Assembly (NCBI GenBank): GCA_012523655.1
Contig: JAAYTV010000536.1
Location: 1-12,505, forward strand
Length of the DNA stretch: 12,505 nt
Reading direction: 5' to 3'
DNA from: a bacterium
GTDB taxonomy: Bacteria > Zhuqueibacterota > Zhuqueibacteria > Residuimicrobiales > Residuimicrobiaceae
Of this stretch, positions 1-7,440 are shown in pieces. The notes beneath the pieces were generated by a model, which was not told the DNA's origin, ran no database searches, and saw only the letters and a program-made list of their open reading frames with translations. Position numbers and translations under genes: made by a program. Each line of letters opens with the position of its first letter. The first letter of the stretch is position 1.

Positions 1-287
1 AACCATCGTTGGGCGCCAAACACAATATCGTGCCCGGACGCGTGGAGGATGTGATCTATCTCGGCGGCATGACCAAATACTGGGTGCGCGTCGACGAATA
101 CAAGATCGCCATCAATCAACAGCATAACCGTTTTTATTTGGATGAGGAGCCAATCCGCTGGAACGACGATGTCTGGATCTGGTGGCACGCGGATGACGGC
201 TTTATGCTCGAGCGCTACAGCGAGGCCGATGAGAGCCTGATGAGCCTGCCTCCGGAGAGCCTGGGAGAAGAAGGAGCAGAACCATGA
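1..287 (+). CDS. potA: Spermidine/putrescine ABC transporter ATP-binding protein PotA, 3' end only
   Basis: Only the last 94 codons lie in the window; the frame is open from base 3 and runs off the left edge. The nucleotide-binding domain is not visible. What remains reads as the C-terminal TOBE beta-barrel of PotA-type ATPases: a V-x-D-V-I-Y-L-G-G stretch, then alternating strands ending in a tryptophan-rich W-I-W-W segment, then an acidic tail. In this family the TOBE domain follows the ATPase core and is thought to regulate transport. The TTG at 9-11 that could be read as a start is an internal leucine codon. The stop TGA overlaps the potB ATG by four bases, and potB, potC and potD follow, which is the main reason for naming it potA rather than another import ATPase. 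Seen: the tail and the coupling. Inferred: that an intact ATPase lies upstream. Confidence 0.85.
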   Translation, partial: PSLGAKHNIVPGRVEDVIYLGGMTKYWVRVDEYKIAINQQHNRFYLDEEPIRWNDDVWIWWHADDGFMLERYSEADESLMSLPPESLGEEGAEP

Positions 288-1159
288 CCAGGCGGCATCG
301 GATCTATGAATGGTTTATTACTGCGCCGAGCTTTGTCTGGTTGTTTCTGCTTTTTGTCATCCCCACCCTGGTGGTGTTTGCCATCCTTTTCAAGCCCGCA
401 GATCCTTACGGCGGCATCGGGTCAGGGTGGACGCTGGAGACGCTGCGCAGCCTGGGCAATCCCAATTATCCGGCGATCATCTGGCGCACGCTTTGGCTCA
501 GCGTGCTCACCACGATCTTATGCCTGCTGTTGGCCTTGCCGACCGGCTATTACATGGCCCGGGTCGATAAAAAATGGCACAACCTGCTTTTGCTCATGAT
601 CATCACGCCCTTTATGACCAGCTTTCTGGTGCGCATATTCGCCTGGAAAACATTGCTCCATCCCCAGGGCTTGATCAAGCAGGGCTTGGTTGTCTTGGGT
701 CTGATCTCGCCGGAGGCCACGCTGCTTTACACCCCAGAGGCGGTGCTGTTGGTGATGGTCTACACCGAGCTGCCCTTCGCTATTCTGCCGATCTTTACCG
801 CAGCGGAAAAATTCGATTTTCATCTGGTGGAAGCGGCGCGCGACCTCGGCGCCGGACCGCTGACCGCCTTTTTCAAGATCTTTGTACCAGGCATCAGCCG
901 CGCCATTGCCACAGCGGTTTTGGTGGTGCTCATCCCGGCTTTGGGCTCTTATGTGATCCCGGATGTGGTCGGTGGTCCTAACAGTGAGATGATCGGCAAC
1001 AAGATCGCCCAGCGCGCTTTTTCTGACCGCAATCTGCCCCATGCCAGCGGCCTGGCCGCAATTTTAACCCTCACTGTGTTAATCCCCATGATCGTCTCTT
1101 TGTTCCTGCAAACCCGGGAGGATCAGAAGCGGGCGCCTATCCTTCAGGAGAAGGCATGA
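284..1159 (+). CDS. potB: Spermidine/putrescine ABC transporter permease PotB
   Basis: This 291-residue inner-membrane permease has the usual family length. It has about six hydrophobic segments: residues 13-35, 67-91, 100-120, 150-172, 207-228 and 253-275. The ABC-2 type EAA loop that contacts the ATPase is clear at about residues 183-204, beginning E-A-A-R-D-L-G and ending in V-P-G-I. The G-S-Y-V-I-P-D-V-V-G-G-P segment at 221-232 is typical of PotB-like subunits. The ATG overlaps the potA stop as ATGA, and an AAGGAG ribosome-binding site at 271-276 sits seven bases upstream. It would pair with PotC to form the membrane channel, with PotA energising and PotD delivering substrate. Other members of the family import opines or similar cations, so the exact substrate is open. 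Confidence 0.92.
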   Translation: MTRRHRIYEWFITAPSFVWLFLLFVIPTLVVFAILFKPADPYGGIGSGWTLETLRSLGNPNYPAIIWRTLWLSVLTTILCLLLALPTGYYMARVDKKWHNLLLLMIITPFMTSFLVRIFAWKTLLHPQGLIKQGLVVLGLISPEATLLYTPEAVLLVMVYTELPFAILPIFTAAEKFDFHLVEAARDLGAGPLTAFFKIFVPGISRAIATAVLVVLIPALGSYVIPDVVGGPNSEMIGNKIAQRAFSDRNLPHASGLAAILTLTVLIPMIVSLFLQTREDQKRAPILQEKA

Positions 1160-1935
1160 AACGAAGCCGGCTGCCCTTCGTCGTGACCATCGGCGTGTTG
1201 ATCTTTTTCTACCTGCCGATCATGGTCCTGGTGGTTAATTCGTTCAACGCCTCGGCGTATGGCGGTCATTGGGGCGGCTTTTCCTTGCGCTGGTATCTCA
1301 AACTGGTGGGGCAGCGCGATATTCTGCTGGCGCTGGAGAACACCGTCATCATCGCGTTTACCGCAACGCTGACCTCCTGTATTCTCGGAACCACGGCGGC
1401 CTTTGCCCTGCACTATTACAGATCCGCTCTGCAGCGCTATCATTTCATCCTGATCTATACGCCGCTGGTGGTGCCGGAGATTCTGATGGGCATGAGCCTG
1501 CTGCTCGCCTTTGTCGCCATCGGCGTGCGCCTCGGGCTGTTCACCATTTTTCTCGCCCATGTCACCTTTTGCGTCAGCTATGTCGCCATGGTCGTGCTGG
1601 CGCGGCTGCAGGACTTTGACATGGCGGTCATTGAAGCGGCTCAGGATTTGGGCGCCAACTGGTGGGTGACCACCTGGCGCGTACTGGCGCCGATGCTGGC
1701 GCCGGGCATCGCCTCCGGCGCCTTGCTGGCGCTGACGCTTTCGGTCGATGATTTTGTCATCTCATTTTTTGTCGCCGGTCCGGGGTCCACAACCTTGCCG
1801 ATCCGCATCTACAGCATGATCAAATTCGGCTCGCCGGCCGTGCTCAATGCGCTTTCAACCATTCTGCTCGCCGTCACATTTATTCTGGTTTGGACGAGTC
1901 AAAGACTCACAACCAAAAAGGAAGAAGCAAAATGA
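1156..1935 (+). CDS. potC: Spermidine/putrescine ABC transporter permease PotC
   Basis: This 259-residue permease is the second half of the transmembrane channel. Hydrophobic segments lie at about residues 8-28, 60-86, 97-120, 128-148, 184-206 and 229-247. The EAA loop starts at residue 160 (E-A-A-Q-D-L-G) and ends near the A-P-G-I at 182-185. The L-S-V-D-D-F-V-I-S-F-F motif at 195-205 followed by a G-P-G-S-T-T-L-P segment is highly characteristic of PotC. Its ATG overlaps the potB stop (ATGA), with AGGAGAAGG just upstream. The C-terminal tail is short and lysine-rich. It works with PotB, PotA and PotD at the inner membrane. No anomaly is visible. Confidence 0.92.
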   Translation: MKRSRLPFVVTIGVLIFFYLPIMVLVVNSFNASAYGGHWGGFSLRWYLKLVGQRDILLALENTVIIAFTATLTSCILGTTAAFALHYYRSALQRYHFILIYTPLVVPEILMGMSLLLAFVAIGVRLGLFTIFLAHVTFCVSYVAMVVLARLQDFDMAVIEAAQDLGANWWVTTWRVLAPMLAPGIASGALLALTLSVDDFVISFFVAGPGSTTLPIRIYSMIKFGSPAVLNALSTILLAVTFILVWTSQRLTTKKEEAK

Positions 1936-2978
1936 AAAAAGGAACCATTCTTTTCACCGCGGTGTTCCTGCTGGCCTGCCTGGTGATGCTGTTGGGCTGC
2001 CATTCCAAGGGCGCTGACCTGCACCTCTACACTTGGGCCGACTATATCAAGCCGGAGCTGGTGCAGCAGTTTGAGCAGGAGAACAAATGCAAGATCATCA
2101 TCGACACCTTTGACAGCAATGAGGGGATGTACGCCAAACTCAAGGCCGGCGCAACCGGCTATGACCTCATCACTCCCAGCTCCTATATGGCCAAGATCAT
2201 GAACGATCAGGGAATGTTGCTCCCTCTGGATCACGCCAAACTCCCCAACCTCCTTCATATCGACTCGGAATACCTTCGGATCGCCGTTGATCCGGAGATG
2301 AAATACAGCGTTCCTTACATGGTCAGCTACACCGGGTTCGGTTATCTTCAGGACGCAGTTATGGATGTCACGCCCAGCTGGAAAATGTTGGATCGGTCGG
2401 ATCTGAAAGGCCGCATGACCATGCTCAACGATATGCGCGAGACCATTGGCGCTGCGCTCAAATCCCTTGGCTACAGCCTTAACTCCGTGAACGACGACGA
2501 ATTGTCAGCGGCCAAAGCGGTGGTCATCGGTTGGAAAAAGAACCTGGCCAAATTCGAAAACGAACAGTACAAGACCGGACTGGCATCCGGTGAATTTTTG
2601 CTGGTTCATGGCTACAGCGGCGATATTCTCAAAGTCCAGGAGGACAACGAGCAGGTGGCCTTCCTAATCCCTGAAGAGGGTTTCTCCCTGGCCTGCGATG
2701 ATCTGGTCATCCCCAAGACCGCCGGTCAGGTGGATCTAGCCTTGAAATTCATCAACTTTATTCATACGCCCAGCGTGGCGGCCGCCAACACCGAGTACAT
2801 CACCTATCTTTGCCCCAACCGGGCGAGCTATGATCTGCTCAGTGAAGAGATCAAATCCAATCCGGGCATTTTCCCGGACGAGGTCACTCGCAGCAAGGGT
2901 GAAGTGATCCAGGATCTGGGCGAATCCAACATCAAGTACACCAAAATCTGGGACGAAATCAAGGCGGCGGGAGACTGA
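1932..2978 (+). CDS. potD: Polyamine-binding lipoprotein PotD
   Basis: This 348-residue substrate-binding protein begins with a lipoprotein signal: two lysines, a hydrophobic core and the lipobox L-L-G-C with Cys23, so it is expected to be lipid-anchored on the outer face of the inner membrane. An in-frame start 14 codons earlier lies inside potC and lacks a signal peptide, so the ATG overlapping the potC stop (ATGA) is preferred; AGGA at 1919-1922 precedes it. The mature part matches PotD: L-Y-T-W-A-D-Y at 32-38, S-N-E-G-M-Y-A-K-L-K at 62-71, Y-D-L-I-T-P-S-S-Y at 77-85, and N-D-M-R-E at 166-170. By hand alignment with E. coli PotD, the ligands Trp34, Tyr37, Tyr85, Asp168, Glu171, Asp257 and Tyr293 have counterparts (W35, Y38, Y85, D167, E170, D256, Y292). 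Those for Trp229 and Trp255 do not (the H225-G226-Y227 region and A254), so polyamine preference may differ. The residue matching is from memory and needs an alignment. Confidence 0.9.
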   Translation: MKKGTILFTAVFLLACLVMLLGCHSKGADLHLYTWADYIKPELVQQFEQENKCKIIIDTFDSNEGMYAKLKAGATGYDLITPSSYMAKIMNDQGMLLPLDHAKLPNLLHIDSEYLRIAVDPEMKYSVPYMVSYTGFGYLQDAVMDVTPSWKMLDRSDLKGRMTMLNDMRETIGAALKSLGYSLNSVNDDELSAAKAVVIGWKKNLAKFENEQYKTGLASGEFLLVHGYSGDILKVQEDNEQVAFLIPEEGFSLACDDLVIPKTAGQVDLALKFINFIHTPSVAAANTEYITYLCPNRASYDLLSEEIKSNPGIFPDEVTRSKGEVIQDLGESNIKYTKIWDEIKAAGD

Positions 2979-3021
2979 GCCGACGCTTTCGGCAGGCGTT
3001 AATCCTTTGTGCTTTACCTTT
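2979..3021 (+). terminator. Weak hairpin after potD, possible terminator
   Basis: Directly after the potD stop, GCCGA (2979-2983) and TCGGC (2989-2993) form a five-base stem with a five-base loop. A competing ACGC/GCGT pairing overlaps it. The following sequence is T-rich (T6 near 3019-3024) but too far from the stem for a textbook intrinsic terminator. The end of a tightly coupled operon followed by a 117-base AT-rich gap makes some termination here plausible. Confidence 0.22.
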
Positions 3022-3095
3022 TTTGCGTATATTATATTTACACACTTGACCTCTAATCAACCGGATGATCTGTTGGCGCCGGTGGAAGTGTTGCG
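3022..3095 (+). promoter_or_regulatory. AT-rich spacer, likely promoter region for the glycan cassette
   Basis: This is the most AT-rich stretch of the window, with overlapping TATATT hexamers at 3028-3033 and 3033-3038 that could serve as a -10 element. No good -35 at standard spacing is visible; a TTTG at 3006-3009 is 23 bases from the second TATATT, slightly too far for a Bacteroidota-type promoter. A GGTGGAAG at 3081-3088 serves as ribosome-binding site for the next gene. The promoter assignment rests on base composition and position only. Confidence 0.3.
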
Positions 3096-4100
3096 GTGAA
3101 GAATCTATCCGTTATTATCCCAACTTTTAATCGCGCTGATATCCTGCCCCAGATTTTGCGACCGCTGCTGGAAGACCGGGAGCATATTTTGGAGATCATT
3201 ATCGCTGACGATGGTTCAACCGATCGAACGGTTGAAATCGCCGGCGCCGTGGGAGCGCGCGTCATTCCGCTGCAAAGAAACCAGAATGCTAATCTCTGTC
3301 GCAATCAGGGTGCCCGCGCCGCCACCGGCGATATCTTGCTCTTTCTCGACAGCGATGTGGTGCTGACGCCGGCCAGTCTGCCCTATTTGCACTCCTGTTT
3401 CGAGAATCCGGCTGTGGACGGTGTGGTGGGCGTGTACTCCGCAGATCATCCCCATGGCAATCTGGTGAGCCAGTATAAAAATTTATGGATCCGCTATTCG
3501 TTCTTAAAAAGCCGATCCCGAGCCGATTGGATTTTCGGCGCCGTTTCTGCTATACGGCGGAGCGCGTTTTTAAAAGTTCATGGTTTCAATGAAGCCTATC
3601 AACCGCACAACGCCGATGATCTGGATCTCGGCAAGCGGCTCGTTGAGTCCTCGTTTTCCATTGTGCTGGATCCGAACTTGAGCGTCGAACATCTCAAGCG
3701 GCATACGCTGAAATCCCTACTGCGCAATGATTTCGTCCGCAGCCGCTGGTTTGTTTTTCTCGCTGATTTTTTTCAAGAGTTATCCAGTTCCTGGAAAAAG
3801 GGCGTTTTTAACGTTTATCCCGGTTTTATCCTGGCCACTGCTCTGGCCCCGGTTCTGTCCTTGTTCGTCTTTCTTTCTTTCCTGTGGAGACCGCTGGTTT
3901 GGGCTGTCTTGATCTCTCTGGCGGTCTATCTGATTTTGAATCTTCCATTTTTACGTTATTTTAAGCGCGAACGAGGGTGGCGCGCCGCATGGCTGGTCAT
4001 CCCTGTGCTGTACCTCGATCATTTGGTTTGCGCCTTAGGGGCGTTTGTCGGCATGGTCGATTGGCTGATGGCCCGCCTTACCGGCCGGCCGGTACGGTGA
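3096..4100 (+). CDS. Family 2 glycosyltransferase with C-terminal membrane anchor
   Basis: This 334-residue protein starts at a GTG, chosen because it gives the canonical GT2 opening (S-V-I-I-P-T-F-N-R) immediately and has GGTGGAAG seven bases upstream. The GT-A fold is complete: D-D-G-S-T-D at residues 38-43 for nucleotide binding, L-D-S-D-V at 84-88 as the metal-binding DxD, and an acidic A-D-D-L-D at 173-177 in the position of the catalytic ED motif. The last 100 residues contain about three hydrophobic segments (242-264, 267-284, 298-320), so the enzyme is probably held on the cytoplasmic face of the inner membrane. It transfers a sugar from a nucleotide donor, most likely to a lipid-linked acceptor. 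Donor and acceptor cannot be told from the sequence. It opens a run of four GT2 genes. Confidence 0.88.
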   Translation: MKNLSVIIPTFNRADILPQILRPLLEDREHILEIIIADDGSTDRTVEIAGAVGARVIPLQRNQNANLCRNQGARAATGDILLFLDSDVVLTPASLPYLHSCFENPAVDGVVGVYSADHPHGNLVSQYKNLWIRYSFLKSRSRADWIFGAVSAIRRSAFLKVHGFNEAYQPHNADDLDLGKRLVESSFSIVLDPNLSVEHLKRHTLKSLLRNDFVRSRWFVFLADFFQELSSSWKKGVFNVYPGFILATALAPVLSLFVFLSFLWRPLVWAVLISLAVYLILNLPFLRYFKRERGWRAAWLVIPVLYLDHLVCALGAFVGMVDWLMARLTGRPVR

Positions 4101-4113
4101 TAAACGGGCAAGC

Positions 4114-4150
4114 CGCGCGCCCATTCAGCGCGTGATCGTTTCAGTTTTGC
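4114..4150 (+). terminator. GC-rich hairpin after the first glycosyltransferase, candidate terminator
   Basis: Bases 4114-4120 and 4128-4134 form a seven-pair stem (CGCGCGC against GCGCGTG, one G-U pair) with a seven-base loop, starting 14 bases after the stop codon. T-rich but interrupted sequence follows (GTTTCAGTTTT at 4138-4148). The stem is good and the T-tract poor, so termination would be partial at best. It sits in the largest gap (115 bases) between the four glycosyltransferase genes. Confidence 0.35.
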
Positions 4151-4215
4151 TGATCTTTTGGCCTGTCCGGTCCCAGCCGCAGGGCCCTTTCATGGAGTGT
4201 AATCAGGAGTAGCGG

Positions 4216-6405
4216 TTGAGCGCGCATCCACCCATGCTGTCCGTTGTCTTGCCGACTTGTGATCGCTGTTCGTATTTGCAACGGACGTTGTCCAGTCTGT
4301 TTGCGCAGACGCTGTCACGCGATCGCTATGAGATCATCGTGGTGGATGACGGCAGCACCGACGGCACTCGGGATTGCATGGAGCGCTATCCTCAGATCAA
4401 GTTTATTCACCAGGAACATCGCGGGCCGGCTGCTGCGCGCAACCGCGGGGCCTATGCCGCTGCCGGCGAGATTCTGGTGTTTATCGATGATGATTGCACT
4501 GCGCCGGCGGATTGGCTGCAGCGGGTGCGCGACTATTTCAACCGGGCAGACCACGTCGTTTGCGGAGGCAAGACCATCAATGCGGCGACGAACCGTTATT
4601 TGAGCGGTATTCATCAATTCATCATCGATTTCTGGCAGGCGGCAGTCAATCGCGGCCAAGGCGAGGATCTTTTTCTTACCAGCAACAATCTGGCGGTGCG
4701 CCGGTCGGTTTTCGAACAGCTGCATGGCTTTGATGAAAAAATTTTGCACGCCGGCGCGGAGGACCGCCGATTGGTGCAGGCCATCCGCGACAACGGTTGG
4801 CGCATAGATTTCCTCACCGATCTTGTCATTTACCACCATCATGAATTGTCCCTTAGACGCTTTATCCGCCAGCAGTTTCATTACGGCCGTGGTTCATTTA
4901 TTCTTTATCAACAGGCAACGCCGGCCGCGGCCAAACTTCCCTGGTCTTTGCTCGCCGGCCTGTTTCGCCAGGCCTGGGAAGCGGGATCGCCCTGCATCGG
5001 CCTGAAGCGGATCTCAGCCGTAACCCTGGCCCAGCTGTGTGTGGCCGCCGGTTTCATCGCCGAGGCTGGGAGAAAAAGCGGAACAGGCGACGGCAACTCG
5101 ACCGGCGGCGGTCCGACCTCTGCATCCTCTCTCGCTCATGAGCTTGTGCCTTTTTTTTTCAGCGCGGCACTGTTGGTCGGTATCGGCGCCGTCAACTGGG
5201 CGCTGGTCAGCCGCATGCTCGATCAGGAACAGCTGGGAGTTTTGACCAGTCTGCTGTCCCTGCATCTGATCTTTTGGCCGCTCATGGAGCTCTGTACGAG
5301 CGCCGGCATGGTACGCCTGGCCGGCCGCCATTCAGCCCTGCCTGATGTAAAACGAACGAACTTGATATTTCGTTCCGCACTGCTGACCCAGCTTTTCTTG
5401 ACCGCATCGTTGTGCATTGTTCTGCTGGTCTTGCCAGGGACATGGCTGAATTGGTTTTTCAACAAACCGCTCACAGCGCCGATGATGGGGGCCCTCGCCG
5501 TGGGGCTCGCCGGACTGACCTGTTATCAATTCGCTTTTTATGTGGCCAACACCCGCATGCAATTTCGCACCATGGCGCTGTTGCAGACCGTCCTCGCGTT
5601 TGTGCGTATCCTCGCGCTGTTGAGCTGCTTTTTTTTCTTAAGCCGGTCGCAACTCCAGGCGATCCTGGCAATTTACATGGCCAGCTATTGGTTTCCTCTG
5701 CTCTTTGTCCAGCCGTCTATGCGGCAGGTGTTTCGGACAGAGCGCGACGGGAAAATACGGCGCAGCTTTTATTCCTGGAAGGTGAGCCAAAAACTGCTTC
5801 GCTACGGCAGCTGGGGCAGCCTGTCCGGTTTTCTCCTTTCGGCCAATCAAAACCTCGGCGCCATCTTGCTGCTGCGCTACGGCCTGGACAGAGACGCCGG
5901 CATTTTCGGCCTGGCCCTGATCGCCAGCAGTTTTGTGGTGACGCTTATCAATGTGATTCTGCAATATGGTCTTCCCTTTGCCTGCCGGCTTCAAGATCGC
6001 AGCAGCATGCAGCGTTTTTACCGTTCCTCGGTTCAGTTGATGGGCCCCATTTTTTTAATCACAGGCTTCGCCGTCGCGGCCGCCTATTTCATCTTTCCGT
6101 TGTGGTTGGGCGACAAAGGAGCGCTTGCCTATCCCATTTTTGCCCTGCTCTGCCTGTCTCACCTCATCAATGCGTTGTTCAAACCTTTGTACAATATTTT
6201 TCATTATCTCTACAAGCCGCACCTGATCACCCTGGACCTGTTTTCTCGGCTGATGTTTCTGCTCATCCTGGCTTCGTGGATGATACCACGGTGGGGCGCT
6301 GAGGGCATGGCGGGCGCGCAGCTGATCGCCATGGCCGTGTCGTCATTTCTGACTTTGGGGTTGTACCGGTGGCAATTGCGGCGGCAGCCTGACGCCGGCG
6401 GTTGA
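4216..6405 (+). CDS. Fusion of family 2 glycosyltransferase and Wzx/MOP-type polysaccharide flippase
   Basis: One uninterrupted 729-residue frame joins two complete domains. Residues 8 to about 280 are a GT2 enzyme: S-V-V-L-P-T, V-V-D-D-G-S-T-D-G-T at 42-51, F-I-D-D-D-C at 89-94 as the DxD, S-N-N-L-A-V-R-R at 156-163, and A-E-D at 181-183 as the catalytic acidic motif. A Gly/Ser/Thr linker at about 284-305 follows. Residues 307-716 hold about twelve hydrophobic segments in the layout of Wzx/RfbX-like oligosaccharide flippases of the MOP superfamily, including the S-R-M-L-D-Q-E-Q-L-G-V-L-T-S segment after helix one (332-345), which resembles the family signature there. The TTG start is supported by CAGGAG at 4204-4209, six bases upstream; the ATG six codons later has no ribosome-binding site. 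The protein could add a late sugar and then flip the lipid-linked glycan. The two activities are known families; the coupling is inference. A T9 run at 5151-5159 lies at the start of the first flippase helix. Confidence 0.88.
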   Translation: MSAHPPMLSVVLPTCDRCSYLQRTLSSLFAQTLSRDRYEIIVVDDGSTDGTRDCMERYPQIKFIHQEHRGPAAARNRGAYAAAGEILVFIDDDCTAPADWLQRVRDYFNRADHVVCGGKTINAATNRYLSGIHQFIIDFWQAAVNRGQGEDLFLTSNNLAVRRSVFEQLHGFDEKILHAGAEDRRLVQAIRDNGWRIDFLTDLVIYHHHELSLRRFIRQQFHYGRGSFILYQQATPAAAKLPWSLLAGLFRQAWEAGSPCIGLKRISAVTLAQLCVAAGFIAEAGRKSGTGDGNSTGGGPTSASSLAHELVPFFFSAALLVGIGAVNWALVSRMLDQEQLGVLTSLLSLHLIFWPLMELCTSAGMVRLAGRHSALPDVKRTNLIFRSALLTQLFLTASLCIVLLVLPGTWLNWFFNKPLTAPMMGALAVGLAGLTCYQFAFYVANTRMQFRTMALLQTVLAFVRILALLSCFFFLSRSQLQAILAIYMASYWFPLLFVQPSMRQVFRTERDGKIRRSFYSWKVSQKLLRYGSWGSLSGFLLSANQNLGAILLLRYGLDRDAGIFGLALIASSFVVTLINVILQYGLPFACRLQDRSSMQRFYRSSVQLMGPIFLITGFAVAAAYFIFPLWLGDKGALAYPIFALLCLSHLINALFKPLYNIFHYLYKPHLITLDLFSRLMFLLILASWMIPRWGAEGMAGAQLIAMAVSSFLTLGLYRWQLRRQPDAGG

Positions 6406-6412
6406 TGCCTCA

Positions 6413-6436
6413 ATCCAAAAAGAAGACTATTTGGAT
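6413..6436. repeat. Seven-base inverted repeat between flippase fusion and next glycosyltransferase
   Basis: ATCCAAA at 6413-6419 and TTTGGAT at 6430-6436 are perfect inverted arms around a ten-base A-rich loop, beginning eight bases after the fusion gene stop. No T-tract follows, so it is not a standard intrinsic terminator. It could be a weak mRNA hairpin or a protein-binding site, or chance. The rest of this 71-base spacer carries only the ribosome-binding site AAGGG at 6466-6470. Confidence 0.3.
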
Positions 6437-6476
6437 GAAACAGGGGGAACAGAATGTTGTAAAATAAGGGTACGGT

Positions 6477-7439
6477 ATGGAAAGCAGAACTCTTAAAAAA
6501 CCATCTGTTTCGTTACTAGTCACCTGCAGTGTTTTCAAAGAGCAATTTTTATCATTCCTGCGCAGCGTGGTGCAATCCGCGCCGGTCGAACAGGTCGAAC
6601 TGTTACTCATCGTAAGAAAAGAGTGTGCCTACTGTTCTCTGGTGACAGCTCACTTTTGGCAGGTCAACCAGGTGATCATCGAAGAGGGCGAGGCCCTCAA
6701 CGATGCACGCGCCGGCGCTGTTGTTGCGGCTCAGAGCGACATCGTCGTTTTTGCCGAAGATCATACGCAGCTGAATGGGCCCTGGGTCGAAACACTGCTT
6801 CGTATGTATGAGGACCGTCGAATCTCCGCCGTCGGCTGGACCATCCAACCCGGCCATGTGAAGACCATTACGAGCTGGTATGGTTTTCTGGTTGAATATG
6901 GATGGTGGGGCCCTGGAGTGGCTTCCGGCGCACCGGTCACCCATCTGCCCGGCCATAATTCCTCCTATCGCCGCAGCCGGCTTTTGTCCTATGGCGCTGA
7001 TCTGAATAGACTGATGCTGGCGGAGGCGTTTCTTCATTGGGATCTGACCAGGCGAGGAGACCTTCTTTATTTCACCACAGACATACACTCGGTGCATTTT
7101 GAACCATATACTCTACGCGAGTTATGGCTGGCGGATTTTTGGTATGGCTGGAATTTCGCCGATACTCGGCAAACTTTTGCCCGATGGGGCTATGGCAAAC
7201 GGCTGCTCTTCGCCGCCGCCATTTGGTTAAAGCCTTTGGTGCGTTGGCGGGAACTGCTCAGGATTCCAAGACATCATACGTCGTACCCGCACGGCATTCT
7301 CCGGCGTTGTGCCGTGCCCATCACCATCACGTTCTATATTTCCACCTTGGGAGAATGTCTGGGGCATCTTTTCGGCAACGCCGGGGCTGCTAAACAGCTG
7401 GAAGAGTATGAAATAGGGACAAATCGCAGAGTAGAATAA
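6477..7439 (+). CDS. Divergent family 2-like glycosyltransferase with an E-D-H triplet
   Basis: This 320-residue protein starts at an ATG with AAGGG six bases upstream. The GT-A pattern is recognisable but worn. The N-terminal strand is S-V-S-L-L-V-T-C rather than the usual S-V-I-I-P, and no D-D-G-S motif follows. L-N-D-A-R-A-G at 74-80 stands where GT2 enzymes have an N-x-A-R-N-x-G element. D-I-V-V-F-A-E-D-H-T at 88-97 occupies the DxD position with E94-D95-H96. G-H-N-S-S-Y-R-R at 159-166 matches the acceptor-region motif of many GT2 enzymes. I have an impression of E-D-H variants in other bacterial GT2 families, but not from a search. The C-terminal 80 residues contain two moderate hydrophobic segments (242-256, 278-300), so peripheral membrane binding is likely. 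It may be an active enzyme with altered metal use or a degenerate partner of the neighbouring GTs. Confidence 0.75.
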   Translation: MESRTLKKPSVSLLVTCSVFKEQFLSFLRSVVQSAPVEQVELLLIVRKECAYCSLVTAHFWQVNQVIIEEGEALNDARAGAVVAAQSDIVVFAEDHTQLNGPWVETLLRMYEDRRISAVGWTIQPGHVKTITSWYGFLVEYGWWGPGVASGAPVTHLPGHNSSYRRSRLLSYGADLNRLMLAEAFLHWDLTRRGDLLYFTTDIHSVHFEPYTLRELWLADFWYGWNFADTRQTFARWGYGKRLLFAAAIWLKPLVRWRELLRIPRHHTSYPHGILRRCAVPITITFYISTLGECLGHLFGNAGAAKQLEEYEIGTNRRVE

Positions 7440-7440
7440 A

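Noticed and set aside
1890..1931. Fourteen-codon upstream extension of potD
   Set aside because: It would lie inside potC and place a charged stretch before the lipoprotein signal; the ATG at 1932 gives a proper signal peptide and a ribosome-binding site.
4079..4094. Perfect 16-base palindrome of CCGG/GGCC units at the 3' end of the first glycosyltransferase gene
   Set aside because: It encodes the T-G-R-P-V-R tail and is simple GC-rich alternation; no second copy or functional context supports a binding site.
4101..4215. Possible promoter with TGTAAT near 4197 ahead of the fusion gene
   Set aside because: The hexamer is only about 14 bases from the start codon and has no -35 partner at 16-18 bases, so it is not supported.
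5412..6302. 296-codon open frame overlapping the flippase domain in another frame
   Set aside because: The translation is rich in Arg, His and Pro without domain features, while the overlapping frame encodes a coherent membrane domain.
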